Below are positions 9,844-18,706 of a stretch of DNA of 64,000 nt, piece by piece. The notes under the pieces were generated by a model. The model did not search any database. It had not been told where the DNA came from and saw only the letters and a list, made by a program, of their open reading frames with translations. The DNA is from Tenacibaculum agarivorans. GTDB lineage: Bacteria; Bacteroidota; Bacteroidia; Flavobacteriales; Flavobacteriaceae. Made by a program: the position numbers and the translations under genes. Location of the stretch: positions 1 through 64,000 of the forward strand of contig NZ_MSMP01000010.1 in NCBI RefSeq assembly GCF_001936575.1, in the 5' to 3' direction. Each line of letters starts with the position of its first letter. Position 1 is the first letter of the stretch.

Positions 9844-11757
9844 ATGAGTAAAGTTATAGTACATAGTTTATTAACAGATTTTGATATTGACCTATTTAAA
9901 GCAGGTAAGCATTACAGGCTTTATGAAAAGTTAGGATCTCATGTCATTACTGTTGAAGGACAACAAGGGACGTATTTTGCTGTTTGGGCACCAGCAGCAA
10001 AAGCAGTTTCTGTAATTGGAGATTTTAATTATTGGGAAGATGGAGAACATCCATTAAATGTAAGGTGGGATAGTTCTGGAATATGGGAAGGTTTTATACC
10101 AAACGTAGGAAGAGGAAATTTATATAAGTATAAAATCCATTCAAGCAATAACAATATAACAACTGAAAAAGCAGATCCTTTTGCAAGGAGATGTGAGCAT
10201 CCTCCAAAAACAGCGTCTACAGTTTGGGATGATCCCTATACATGGGATGATAACAAATGGATGGCTAAAAGAAAAAAACATAATGCAATTGATGCACCTT
10301 TTTCTGTATATGAAGTGCATTTAGCATCATGGAAAAAAAAGTTTGATGATGGTAATCGATCACTTTCTTATGTAGAATTAGCAGAGGAATTAGTTTCTTA
10401 CGTGAAAGAAATGGAGTTTACACACGTAGAACTTATGCCTGTTATGGAGTATCCTTTTGATCCTTCGTGGGGATATCAAATTACAGGATACTTTGCTCCT
10501 ACATCTCGGTTTGGTTATCCTGAAGACTTTAAATACTTAATAGATAAATTTCATCAAAACGACATTGGTGTTATTTTAGATTGGGTACCTTCTCATTTTC
10601 CTGAAGATGGTCATGGACTAGGTTTTTTTGATGGAACCCATTTGTACGAACATCCAGATCGAAGAAAAGGATATCATCCAGATTGGAAGAGTCTTATCTT
10701 CAACTATGGAAGAAATGAAGTAAAGAGTTTTTTAATTAGTAATGCTGTTTTTTGGTTAGATCAATATCATATAGATGGTTTACGTGTAGATGCTGTAGCT
10801 TCAATGATCTTTTTAGATTATTCTAGAAATGATGGAGAATGGGAGCCTAATATGTTAGGTGGGAATGAATATTTAGAAGCTATTGATTTCTTAAAAGCAT
10901 TAAATGAAGAAATTTATGCAAGCTTTCCAGATGTACAAACCATTGCTGAAGAATCTACCGCATTTCCCAAAATATCCAAGCCAACTTATTTAGGAGGTTT
11001 AGGCTTTGGTATGAAATGGATGATGGGATGGATGCATGACTCATTGCAGTATTTCAGTAAAGAACCAATCTACAGAAAACATCATCAAGATGATCTTACG
11101 TTTAGTATGACCTATGCCTTTTCTGAAAACTTTATGTTGCCATTATCTCATGATGAAGTAGTGCATGGTAAGCGAAGTATTATTGGAAGAATGCCAGGTG
11201 ATGAATGGCAAAAGTTTGCAAACTTACGATTGCTATATAGCTATATGTTTACACATCCCGGAACTAAATTATTGTTTATGGGAGGAGAGTTTGGACAACA
11301 TGGAGAATGGAACTTTCAAGAAAGTTTAGATTGGTATGTTTTACAGTATGATTTTCATTCAGGAGTACAAAAATTGGTGAAAGACTTAAATATTTTGTAC
11401 AAAACATATCCTGCTTTGTATGAAAAACAATTCGAACAAGAAGGTTTTGAATGGATTAGTTATGATGATCATGAGCATTCGGTAATCAGTTATATTAGAA
11501 AAGGAAAGACTAAAAAAGAAGCATTAGTAGTAGTGTGTAATATGACACCGATGCCTAGGGAAGAATATAGAATTGGACTACCTAAAGCAGGAAAATTAGT
11601 GCAAATTTTTAATAGTGATGATATCCAATATGGAGGTAGTGGAATTACGAATAAAAAAAGTATTCCTATAGAAAAAAAGGATTGGAATTACAGAATACAT
11701 TCTTGTAAAATTACAATCCCTCCATTAGGAGTTGTAGTATTTAAAATTGAAAAATAA
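9844..11757 (+). CDS. glgB: 1,4-alpha-glucan branching enzyme (GH13)
   Basis: Introduces alpha-1,6 branches into glycogen. The 637-residue protein has an N-terminal CBM48-like domain (about 30-130, with YFAVWAPAAKAVSVIGDFN) and a GH13 barrel. The catalytic residues are visible: D316 in DGLRVDAVAS, E369 in TIAEEST and D437 in LSHDEVVHGK. The C-terminal beta domain ends in PPLGVVVFK. It is the last gene of the tight glg run; a separate promoter follows before the GH31 gene. Confidence 0.96.
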   Translation: MSKVIVHSLLTDFDIDLFKAGKHYRLYEKLGSHVITVEGQQGTYFAVWAPAAKAVSVIGDFNYWEDGEHPLNVRWDSSGIWEGFIPNVGRGNLYKYKIHSSNNNITTEKADPFARRCEHPPKTASTVWDDPYTWDDNKWMAKRKKHNAIDAPFSVYEVHLASWKKKFDDGNRSLSYVELAEELVSYVKEMEFTHVELMPVMEYPFDPSWGYQITGYFAPTSRFGYPEDFKYLIDKFHQNDIGVILDWVPSHFPEDGHGLGFFDGTHLYEHPDRRKGYHPDWKSLIFNYGRNEVKSFLISNAVFWLDQYHIDGLRVDAVASMIFLDYSRNDGEWEPNMLGGNEYLEAIDFLKALNEEIYASFPDVQTIAEESTAFPKISKPTYLGGLGFGMKWMMGWMHDSLQYFSKEPIYRKHHQDDLTFSMTYAFSENFMLPLSHDEVVHGKRSIIGRMPGDEWQKFANLRLLYSYMFTHPGTKLLFMGGEFGQHGEWNFQESLDWYVLQYDFHSGVQKLVKDLNILYKTYPALYEKQFEQEGFEWISYDDHEHSVISYIRKGKTKKEALVVVCNMTPMPREEYRIGLPKAGKLVQIFNSDDIQYGGSGITNKKSIPIEKKDWNYRIHSCKITIPPLGVVVFKIEK

Positions 11758-11809
11758 GTAATACATCGATTTCGTAAAAAAACAGATCTAAATCATTCAT
11801 AATGTCATG

Positions 11810-11838
11810 TTGAAGTTGTTTTTTTATAAATAGATTTG
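11810..11838 (+). promoter_or_regulatory. Promoter of the GH31 alpha-glucosidase gene
   Basis: A TTG at 11810-11812 and TAGATTTG at 11831-11838 are 18 bases apart, a full match to the Bacteroidota -33/-7 pattern. The predicted transcription start near 11844 would give a leader of about 30 bases before the ATG at 11874. This implies the GH31 gene can be expressed apart from glgACB. Confidence 0.7.
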
Positions 11839-11873
11839 AATAATAAGACTAACCCTATAAAAGCTGAAGTATT

Positions 11874-14276
11874 ATGATAATTAATACAAGATTAGAAGAT
11901 AAAGGAAACATGTTTCCAGGGAAAATTAACTCTTTTTCTCAAGATGTAGATAAACTCTATTTTAAAACTGAAAATGGAGTTATTTTACAAATTACAGTGC
12001 TTCGAGGTAGCGTAATCAGATTCAGATATGCTACAGATAATAATTTTGAAAATGATTTTTCATATGCAATTAGCGAAGATGGAGTAAGAGGGTATAGCAA
12101 ATTAGAAGTTGAAGAGCACGAAACTTGCTATAAAATTATTACAATTAAGATTATTATTCAAATTGATAAGTCCGATTTAAAGATTACAATATTCGATGTT
12201 CATGGAAATGTAATTTGTAAAGATGATTGGGGGTTCCATTGGGAACAGAGTTACGAGTTTGGAGGAAATATTGTAAAGATGAGTAAATCTGCTCCGCAAG
12301 GAGAGTGCTACTATGGTTTAGGTGATAAACCTATGCACTTAAACTTAAAAGGAAAACGAATTGAAAACTGGGCTACGGATCAATATGCTTTTGGAAAAGA
12401 TCAAGATCCATTGTATAAAAGTGTCCCTTTTTATGTAGGAATGCACGAAGAAAGGGCTTATGGCGTTTTCTTTGATAATACGTTTAAAACATTCTTTGAC
12501 TTCTGTCAAGAACGAAGAAATGTGACAAGTTTTTGGGCACATGGTGGGGAAATGAATTATTATTTCTTCTATGGACCAGACATGCAAGATGTTATTACAC
12601 GTTATACGGATTTAACAGGGAAACCAGAATTACCTCCATTATGGGCTTTAGGCTACCATCAATGTAAATGGAGTTATTATCCTGAATCTAAAGTAAAAGA
12701 AATTACAAGCAAGTTTAGAGAACTTCAAATTCCATGTGATGGTATTTATTTGGATATTGATTATATGGATGGTTTTAGATGTTTTACTTGGAATAAAGAA
12801 TACTTTCCAGATCCTAAACGAATGGTAGCAGAATTGGCAGAAGATGGATTTAAAACTATAGTTATTATAGATCCAGGAATTAAAATAGATGACGATTATT
12901 GGGTATATCAAGAAGCTATGGAAAATGATTATTTCTGTAAACGAGCTGATGGACCTTATATGAGAGGAAAGGTATGGCCAGGAGAATGTTTCTTTCCAGA
13001 CTTCACCAATCCAAAAGTTAGAAAATGGTGGGCAGGACTTTTCAAAGAATTGATAGATGAAATTGGTGTGAAAGGAGTTTGGAATGATATGAATGAACCT
13101 GCAGTGATGGAAGTTCCAGGAAAAACCTTCCCAAATGATGTTCGTCATAGTTATGATGGAAACCATTGTAGCCATAGAAAAGCACATAATATTTACGGAA
13201 CACAAATGGCACGTGCTACGTATGAAGGTGTAAAGAAATATGCATATCCAAAACGTCCATTTATTATTACACGTTCTGCGTACTCAGGAGCACAACGTTT
13301 TACTTCTTCATGGACAGGTGATAATATTGCAACTTGGGAACACTTATGGATTGCAAACATTCAGGCACAACGAATGAGTATGAGTGGAATGTCATTCACA
13401 GGAAGTGATATTGGAGGTTTTGCAGAACATCCAACAGGAGAATTATATGCAAGATGGATTCAACTTGGTGTTTTTCATCCATTTTGTAGAACACATTCTT
13501 CAGGAGACCACGGAAATCAAGAACCTTGGACATTTGGTGAAGAAGTTATCGATGTTACTCGTAAATATGTTGAGTTACGTTATCAATTACTCCCTTATTT
13601 ATACACCATGTTCTGGGAATATGCAGAATTTGGAATTCCAATGTTGAAATCATTGGTGTTATTTGATCAGCATGATCCTCAAACACATTATAGAACCGAT
13701 GAATTTGTATTTGGAAATCAAATTCTAGTTTGTCCAATTCAAGAACCGAATTCAAAAGGTAGACGAATGTATATTCCTCGCGGTCATTGGTATAACTATT
13801 GGACTAGAGAGTATGTAACTGGAGGATTAGAAAAATGGGTAGATGCCGATTTAGATATTATTCCAATATTCATTAAAGAAGGAGCAATTGTTCCAAAATA
13901 TCCTATTCAACAATATGTTGGAGAAAAAAAGATAGATAAACTAAAGTTAGAAGCATATTTTAAGTTAGGAAATAAAGAAGTTTCTAAGGTATATGAAGAT
14001 GCTCAAGATGGGTACGATTATACAAAAGGAAGATATAGTTTACGTACTTTATCTTTTACAGGTAAAGAAAATGAATTAATTATTCAGCAGCATATTGATG
14101 GTACGTTTGTTACTGAATATGATAGCATAGAAATTGAGTTTATAGGTTTACCTTTTACAATAAAAGAAGTTGAGATCGATAATGTTGTTGTTGATTTTAA
14201 AACGATAAACTTCGATGCAAAGAAAAATATTTTAACCGTACCTAAAGGATTTTCAGAACTTCATATAGTGGGGTAA
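11874..14276 (+). CDS. GH31 alpha-glucosidase, cytoplasmic
   Basis: An 800-residue GH31 hydrolase that removes alpha-linked glucose from oligosaccharide ends. The N-terminal galactose-mutarotase-like domain (about 20-240) precedes the barrel with the nucleophile D405 in GVWNDMNEP (401-409) and the likely acid/base D483 in SSWTGDN. GSDIGGF follows at 510-516. No signal peptide is present, so it acts inside the cell, unlike the SusB-type periplasmic enzymes. Its place after glgB and before a terminator suggests a role in glycogen or malto-oligosaccharide turnover (inference). No phosphorylase or glgX is nearby. Confidence 0.93.
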   Translation: MIINTRLEDKGNMFPGKINSFSQDVDKLYFKTENGVILQITVLRGSVIRFRYATDNNFENDFSYAISEDGVRGYSKLEVEEHETCYKIITIKIIIQIDKSDLKITIFDVHGNVICKDDWGFHWEQSYEFGGNIVKMSKSAPQGECYYGLGDKPMHLNLKGKRIENWATDQYAFGKDQDPLYKSVPFYVGMHEERAYGVFFDNTFKTFFDFCQERRNVTSFWAHGGEMNYYFFYGPDMQDVITRYTDLTGKPELPPLWALGYHQCKWSYYPESKVKEITSKFRELQIPCDGIYLDIDYMDGFRCFTWNKEYFPDPKRMVAELAEDGFKTIVIIDPGIKIDDDYWVYQEAMENDYFCKRADGPYMRGKVWPGECFFPDFTNPKVRKWWAGLFKELIDEIGVKGVWNDMNEPAVMEVPGKTFPNDVRHSYDGNHCSHRKAHNIYGTQMARATYEGVKKYAYPKRPFIITRSAYSGAQRFTSSWTGDNIATWEHLWIANIQAQRMSMSGMSFTGSDIGGFAEHPTGELYARWIQLGVFHPFCRTHSSGDHGNQEPWTFGEEVIDVTRKYVELRYQLLPYLYTMFWEYAEFGIPMLKSLVLFDQHDPQTHYRTDEFVFGNQILVCPIQEPNSKGRRMYIPRGHWYNYWTREYVTGGLEKWVDADLDIIPIFIKEGAIVPKYPIQQYVGEKKIDKLKLEAYFKLGNKEVSKVYEDAQDGYDYTKGRYSLRTLSFTGKENELIIQQHIDGTFVTEYDSIEIEFIGLPFTIKEVEIDNVVVDFKTINFDAKKNILTVPKGFSELHIVG

Positions 14277-14342
14277 AAGCTTGAATAGTACTATTCAAAG
14301 CTGAATGAAATTCAGTTTTAGAAAATTTGTAAATATAAAATT

Positions 14343-14398
14343 AGGAGTTAAAAGATAGAGTTTTGTACATTAAATTCAATTTTTTAACTCCTTTTTTA
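14343..14398 (+). terminator. Terminator of the glycogen gene cluster
   Basis: An 11-base stem, AGGAGTTAAAA at 14343-14353 with TTTTAACTCCT at 14382-14392, is followed by a T-rich run. Just upstream are a perfect 18-base palindrome (14281-14298) and a small hairpin CTGAAT/ATTCAG with TTTT (14301-14319), so termination may be in two steps. The 28-base loop of the main hairpin is long. Confidence 0.6.
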
Positions 14399-14484
14399 TT
14401 ACTCCTCGATGATTACACATTAATTCATTTTCAAATTTCAGGGTAGTGTATTGATTCACTTTATTAAAACCTACGATAAATAAG

Positions 14485-14512
14485 TTGCTTTACTAAAATT
14501 AAACTAATTTTG
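14485..14512 (+). promoter_or_regulatory. Promoter of pta-ackA
   Basis: TTG at 14485-14487 and TAATTTTG at 14505-14512, separated by 17 bases, match the Bacteroidota consensus. The predicted start near 14518 leaves a leader of only about 9 bases before the ATG at 14527. Confidence 0.65.
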
Positions 14513-14526
14513 TGTAAAATTAGAAA

Positions 14527-16620
14527 ATGAATAAAGCAATTTATATCGCAGCTAGTGGGGCGAACTCAGGAAAATCAATGTTAAGTTTAGGATTAATGCA
14601 ATTATTATTGCGTAATAAACCTAAGGTAGGATATTTTAGACCTATAATTGATAATCCAGTAGAAGGAAAAAAAGATAATCACGTCAATACAGTGGTTAAT
14701 TTTTTCAATTTAAAATGTGATTATGAAGATACTTATGCATTTACAAGATCTGAATTATTAGATTTATTGAACGACGATCAAGAAGATGAAGTCATCAACT
14801 TAATCCTTCGTAAGTACAAAAAATTAGAAGAGAAAAACGATTTTGTTATTGTAGAAGGAACAGATTTCTCAGACCATGGTGCCATAATTGAAATGGACTT
14901 AAATGTGTTGATTGCAAAAAATTTGGGTATACCTGTGATTATTGTTTCTGGTGGTGTAGATAAATCTTTGGAAGAATTCATTCAAGGTTTACGATTAACC
15001 TATGATTCATTTAGTAACAAAGAAGTAGAAGTAATAGCTGTTATCGCAAACAAAGTTCAAGAAGAAAATGTTTCATTAATTATAGAAGGGATAGGAGAGA
15101 ACTTACCAAAATCTTTATTAATAAATGCGATTCCAGTCAATAGTAAATTAAATAATCCTACTATTTATGAGATTTCTAAAGCTTTAGACGCAGAAGTAGT
15201 TTTTGGAGAAGAATTATTAGATGCAACTACTGGAGAAATTAAAGTAGGAGCAATGCAATTGGCGCATTTTTTACATCATTTAACGGATGAATGTGTAGTA
15301 ATTACACCTTCTGATCGTTCTGATATTTTACTGGGAACATTACAAGCAAATATTTCGAATCGTTATCCTTCAATTTCAGGAATCATTCTCACAGGGGATT
15401 TAGAATTGAGTCCTTCAGTTATAGAATTAATTACAGGTTTAGAAAGAATTGTTCCAATTTTAAAAGTTAAAGGCGGAACCTTTGGAATTGCTTCAAAGTT
15501 AGGTGCGATACGCTCACATATTTATGCTGAGAATAAAAACAAGATAAAATTATCCATTAATACTTTTGAAAAGTATGTAGACGTAGATGCGTTAAGTGAT
15601 AAATTGATTACATACAAAGGGACTAATGTACTCACACCAAGAATGTTTCAGTACAACCTTTTCAAAAGGGCTAAAGAGGTTAGGAAACATATTGTTTTAC
15701 CAGAAGGAAATGATGATCGAATATTAACAGCAGCAGCACAATTACAAAAATTAGATATTGTTGATTTAACAATTTTAGGAAAACAAGTAAATGTAGAAGC
15801 AGCTGTAAAACGTTTAAATATTTCTTTCGATTTTGAGAAAACACAGGTTATAAATCCTAGTACCTCAGAGTATTTTGATGACTTTGCAAATACATTATAT
15901 GAATTAAGAAAACATAAAGGATTAAGTCCAGCAATGGCTGAAGATTTAATGGCAGATGTTTCTTATTTCGGAACTATGATGGTGTATAAAGGTTTAGCAG
16001 ACGGAATGGTTTCAGGAGCAGCGCATACTACACAGCACACTATAAAACCATCTTTACAATTTGTAAAAACAAAACCAGGTTTTTCAGTAGTTTCTTCTAT
16101 TTTCTTTATGTGTTTAGAAGATCGTGTTTCTGTTTTTGGAGACTGTGCAATTAATCCAAATCCTACTTCAGAGCAGTTAGCGGAAATTGCAATTTCTTCT
16201 GCAGATTCTAGTATTGCATTTGGAATTGATCCTAAAATAGCGATGCTTTCATATTCATCAGGAAGTTCTGGAAAAGGGGAGGATGTAGATACAGTAAGAG
16301 AAGCAACTGAAATAGTGAAACAAAAACGACCAGATTTAAAAGTTGAAGGACCAATTCAATATGATGCAGCTGTAGATCCTACGGTAGGTAAAAAGAAATT
16401 ACCTAATTCGGAGGTAGCAGGACAGGCAAACGTATTAATTTTTCCAGATTTAAATACAGGAAACAACACCTATAAAGCAGTACAACGTGAAACAGGAGCA
16501 ATGGCTATTGGACCGATGTTACAAGGCTTAAATAAACCAGTGAACGATTTAAGTAGAGGCTGCACTATAGAAGATATATATAACACTATTATTTTAACAG
16601 CAATCCAAGCTCAAGAATAA
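14527..16620 (+). CDS. pta: Phosphate acetyltransferase, long form
   Basis: Interconverts acetyl-CoA and acetyl phosphate. The 697-residue protein is the long type: an N-terminal P-loop BioD-like domain (GANSGKS at 11-17), a middle DRTGG-type region (about 215-330), and the catalytic PTA domain from about 375 (KHIVLPEGNDDRILTAA). Conserved PTA segments SGAAHTT and SYSSGSSGKGEDV are present. The N-terminal parts are thought to control activity in response to metabolites in enteric Pta (family knowledge). It is 14 bases ahead of ackA and the two form the acetate overflow/activation pathway. Confidence 0.96.
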   Translation: MNKAIYIAASGANSGKSMLSLGLMQLLLRNKPKVGYFRPIIDNPVEGKKDNHVNTVVNFFNLKCDYEDTYAFTRSELLDLLNDDQEDEVINLILRKYKKLEEKNDFVIVEGTDFSDHGAIIEMDLNVLIAKNLGIPVIIVSGGVDKSLEEFIQGLRLTYDSFSNKEVEVIAVIANKVQEENVSLIIEGIGENLPKSLLINAIPVNSKLNNPTIYEISKALDAEVVFGEELLDATTGEIKVGAMQLAHFLHHLTDECVVITPSDRSDILLGTLQANISNRYPSISGIILTGDLELSPSVIELITGLERIVPILKVKGGTFGIASKLGAIRSHIYAENKNKIKLSINTFEKYVDVDALSDKLITYKGTNVLTPRMFQYNLFKRAKEVRKHIVLPEGNDDRILTAAAQLQKLDIVDLTILGKQVNVEAAVKRLNISFDFEKTQVINPSTSEYFDDFANTLYELRKHKGLSPAMAEDLMADVSYFGTMMVYKGLADGMVSGAAHTTQHTIKPSLQFVKTKPGFSVVSSIFFMCLEDRVSVFGDCAINPNPTSEQLAEIAISSADSSIAFGIDPKIAMLSYSSGSSGKGEDVDTVREATEIVKQKRPDLKVEGPIQYDAAVDPTVGKKKLPNSEVAGQANVLIFPDLNTGNNTYKAVQRETGAMAIGPMLQGLNKPVNDLSRGCTIEDIYNTIILTAIQAQE

Positions 16621-16634
16621 ATTAAAAATAGCGT

Positions 16635-17813
16635 ATGAAAGTATTAGTTATCAATTCAGGAAGTTCATCCATTAAATATCAACTTTTTGATATGCCAGAT
16701 GAAAACGTAATTTGTTCAGGCTTAATTGAAAGAATAGGTTTGGATGAAGGAGCTGTTCATTACGAATCTGAAGAGAATTCAATTAAAGAAACTATAAAAA
16801 TTGAAAATCATAGAGTAGGTTTAGAAAAAGTAGTTTCGTTATTGCTAGATCCTAAAGTTGGTGTAATTTCTTCAACGGATGAAATTGAAGTAGTTGGGCA
16901 CAGAGTAGTTCATGGAGGAAATTCTTTTACTAAAACTATAGAAGTAACTGAAGCTGTAAAAAAAGAAATTGAAAATTTATTTTCTTTGGCACCACAGCAT
17001 AACCCCGCAAATTTAGAAGGTATTACTGTAGCAGAAGCTATTTTTACAAAAGCAAAACAAGTAGCAGTTTTTGATACTGCTTTTCATCAAAGTATTCCAG
17101 AGAAAGCATTTACCTATGCTATTCCAAAAAAGTTTGTAACTGAGAATAAAATTCGTTTGTATGGTTTTCATGGAACGAGTCATAAATATGTTTCAGAAAA
17201 AGCCAATGAGTATTTACAACAACAAAATTCAAAGTTGATTACAGTTCACCTAGGAAATGGGTGTAGCATTTCTGCGGTAGAAAATGGGAAAAGTATAGAT
17301 CATAGTTTAGGTTTTGGTCCAGTTACTGGTTTAGTGATGGGAACACGAAGCGGAGATATCGATCATACCTTAATTTTTTATCTAGTAAATACCTTAGGAT
17401 ATAGCATTGATGAAGTAAACACTTTATTACAAAAAGAGAGTGGAATGTTCGGTTTGACTGGTTATAGTGATTTACGTGATATTGAAGCTGAAGCCGCAAA
17501 AGGTAATAAAGATTGCTTATTAGCTTTAGATATTAATACCTACCGCATAAAGAAATATATAGGGGCTTATATTGCTGCAATGAATGGAGTGGATGCTATA
17601 GTTTTCACTGGAGGAATAGGAGAGAACTCCTCATTAATTCGTGAAAAAGTTTGTAGCGATTTAGACTTCTTTGGTATTGAAATAGATTCAGAAAGGAATA
17701 ATGTTAGAGCAAAAGAACTCACAGAAATTCATACTGATGCTGCTAAGGTGAAAGTTTTGGTGATTCCTACAAATGAAGAAGTAGAAATAGCGAAGCAATC
17801 GTATAGTTTATAG
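16635..17813 (+). CDS. ackA: Acetate kinase
   Basis: Converts acetyl phosphate and ADP to acetate and ATP. The 392-residue protein has the phosphate loop INSGSSSIKYQLFD at 6-19, VGHRVVHGG with the acetate-site region, HGTSHKYV, and the adenosine loop TGGIGENSS near the C-terminus. All are normal for AckA. It follows pta closely and should be translated from the same message. Confidence 0.96.
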   Translation: MKVLVINSGSSSIKYQLFDMPDENVICSGLIERIGLDEGAVHYESEENSIKETIKIENHRVGLEKVVSLLLDPKVGVISSTDEIEVVGHRVVHGGNSFTKTIEVTEAVKKEIENLFSLAPQHNPANLEGITVAEAIFTKAKQVAVFDTAFHQSIPEKAFTYAIPKKFVTENKIRLYGFHGTSHKYVSEKANEYLQQQNSKLITVHLGNGCSISAVENGKSIDHSLGFGPVTGLVMGTRSGDIDHTLIFYLVNTLGYSIDEVNTLLQKESGMFGLTGYSDLRDIEAEAAKGNKDCLLALDINTYRIKKYIGAYIAAMNGVDAIVFTGGIGENSSLIREKVCSDLDFFGIEIDSERNNVRAKELTEIHTDAAKVKVLVIPTNEEVEIAKQSYSL

Positions 17814-17875
17814 AGGATGATTTTAAATCCTTTAACTAAAAAAATAGTAGCATATAAATATGATGTTCTAAAGGT

Positions 17876-18568
17876 TTGAAGAAAGATTTAGCAATATATA
17901 AAGGAGTATATAGAGATAAAAAAGGTTCTCATCAAATCAAAATTTATAATGATTATGAATTTTTATCATTTCAATTAGGACAGTTCAAATTTGAGGGAAC
18001 ATCAATAGATGATTTTGAATTATTGGATTATGATAAATATTCTTCTGAGGAACTAGAGCGTTTTTCTTTTAACAAAATTCGGTGTGGAGATGGTTTTTCT
18101 TATGAAATCTGTGATTATGATTTAACTTTAATAATACCTATACAACTTATAGAAGGCATAACATCAGAAGTGAAAACTTTAGACCTTAAAATATTTTCAA
18201 AGTGTGGGAAAGCATTACGTAGTGGTGCTATTGATAAATATGAATTATGCTTAGAAATTACAATTAATAAAATTAAATATACTGGACAAGGAGATTTATT
18301 TGAAATTGCAGCAAATGATTTAATAAAGAATTTAAAAGGGAAGTATAGATTTAATAATTGTTTTGGATGTAGTTTTTCTGATTATAGTGTTTATGGACAG
18401 AATACATTTGGAACTATGTTATGTTTCAAAAACCAAAAGAAGAAATATTTAAAAGTTAAAACAAAAGCTCAATATATGAATCTCAATCGAGAGGATAGAT
18501 TAGTACAGGAAACCTTTTTATGCGAAGAATTTGAAATTAGAAAAAATAATTTAGGCTATAGAGGATAA
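17876..18568 (+). CDS. Conserved-looking protein of unknown function
   Basis: I do not recognise this 230-residue protein. The frame opens at a TTG (17876) directly after a stop 13 bases upstream and no in-frame ATG gives a sensible N-terminus, so the TTG start (KKDLAIYKGVYRDKKG) is likely. It is soluble, with no signal peptide or membrane segment. The C-terminal third has a Cys-rich, probably conserved motif (NNCFGCSFSDYSVYG) followed by alternating basic and aromatic residues. Composition and Asp/Glu/Lys pattern look like a real protein. It lies after ackA with a 62-base gap and before a strong shared terminator. No function is inferred. Confidence 0.65.
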   Translation: MKKDLAIYKGVYRDKKGSHQIKIYNDYEFLSFQLGQFKFEGTSIDDFELLDYDKYSSEELERFSFNKIRCGDGFSYEICDYDLTLIIPIQLIEGITSEVKTLDLKIFSKCGKALRSGAIDKYELCLEITINKIKYTGQGDLFEIAANDLIKNLKGKYRFNNCFGCSFSDYSVYGQNTFGTMLCFKNQKKKYLKVKTKAQYMNLNREDRLVQETFLCEEFEIRKNNLGYRG

Positions 18569-18650
18569 AATATTAATAACACTAAATGAAAATAAGCCAC
18601 CTTTTGCATTTTATATAATCTGCTCTATATCTATTAATTAAAAACAAAAC

Positions 18651-18685
18651 AAAGAGCGATTTAATTTCTAAATCGCTCTTTTTTA
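18651..18685. terminator. Bidirectional terminator between convergent genes
   Basis: A perfect 13-base stem (AAAGAGCGATTTA at 18651-18663 with its complement at 18669-18681) and a 5-base loop is flanked by T-runs on both strands. It can end transcription of the plus-strand gene at 17876-18568 and of katG. Confidence 0.85.
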
Positions 18686-18706
18686 TATACATAAAAGAAT
18701 GTGATA

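Noticed and set aside
12648..13205. A 185-codon open frame on the minus strand
   Set aside because: It lies wholly inside the GH31 gene, with an Ile/Phe/His-rich composition typical of antisense reading of AT-rich coding DNA.
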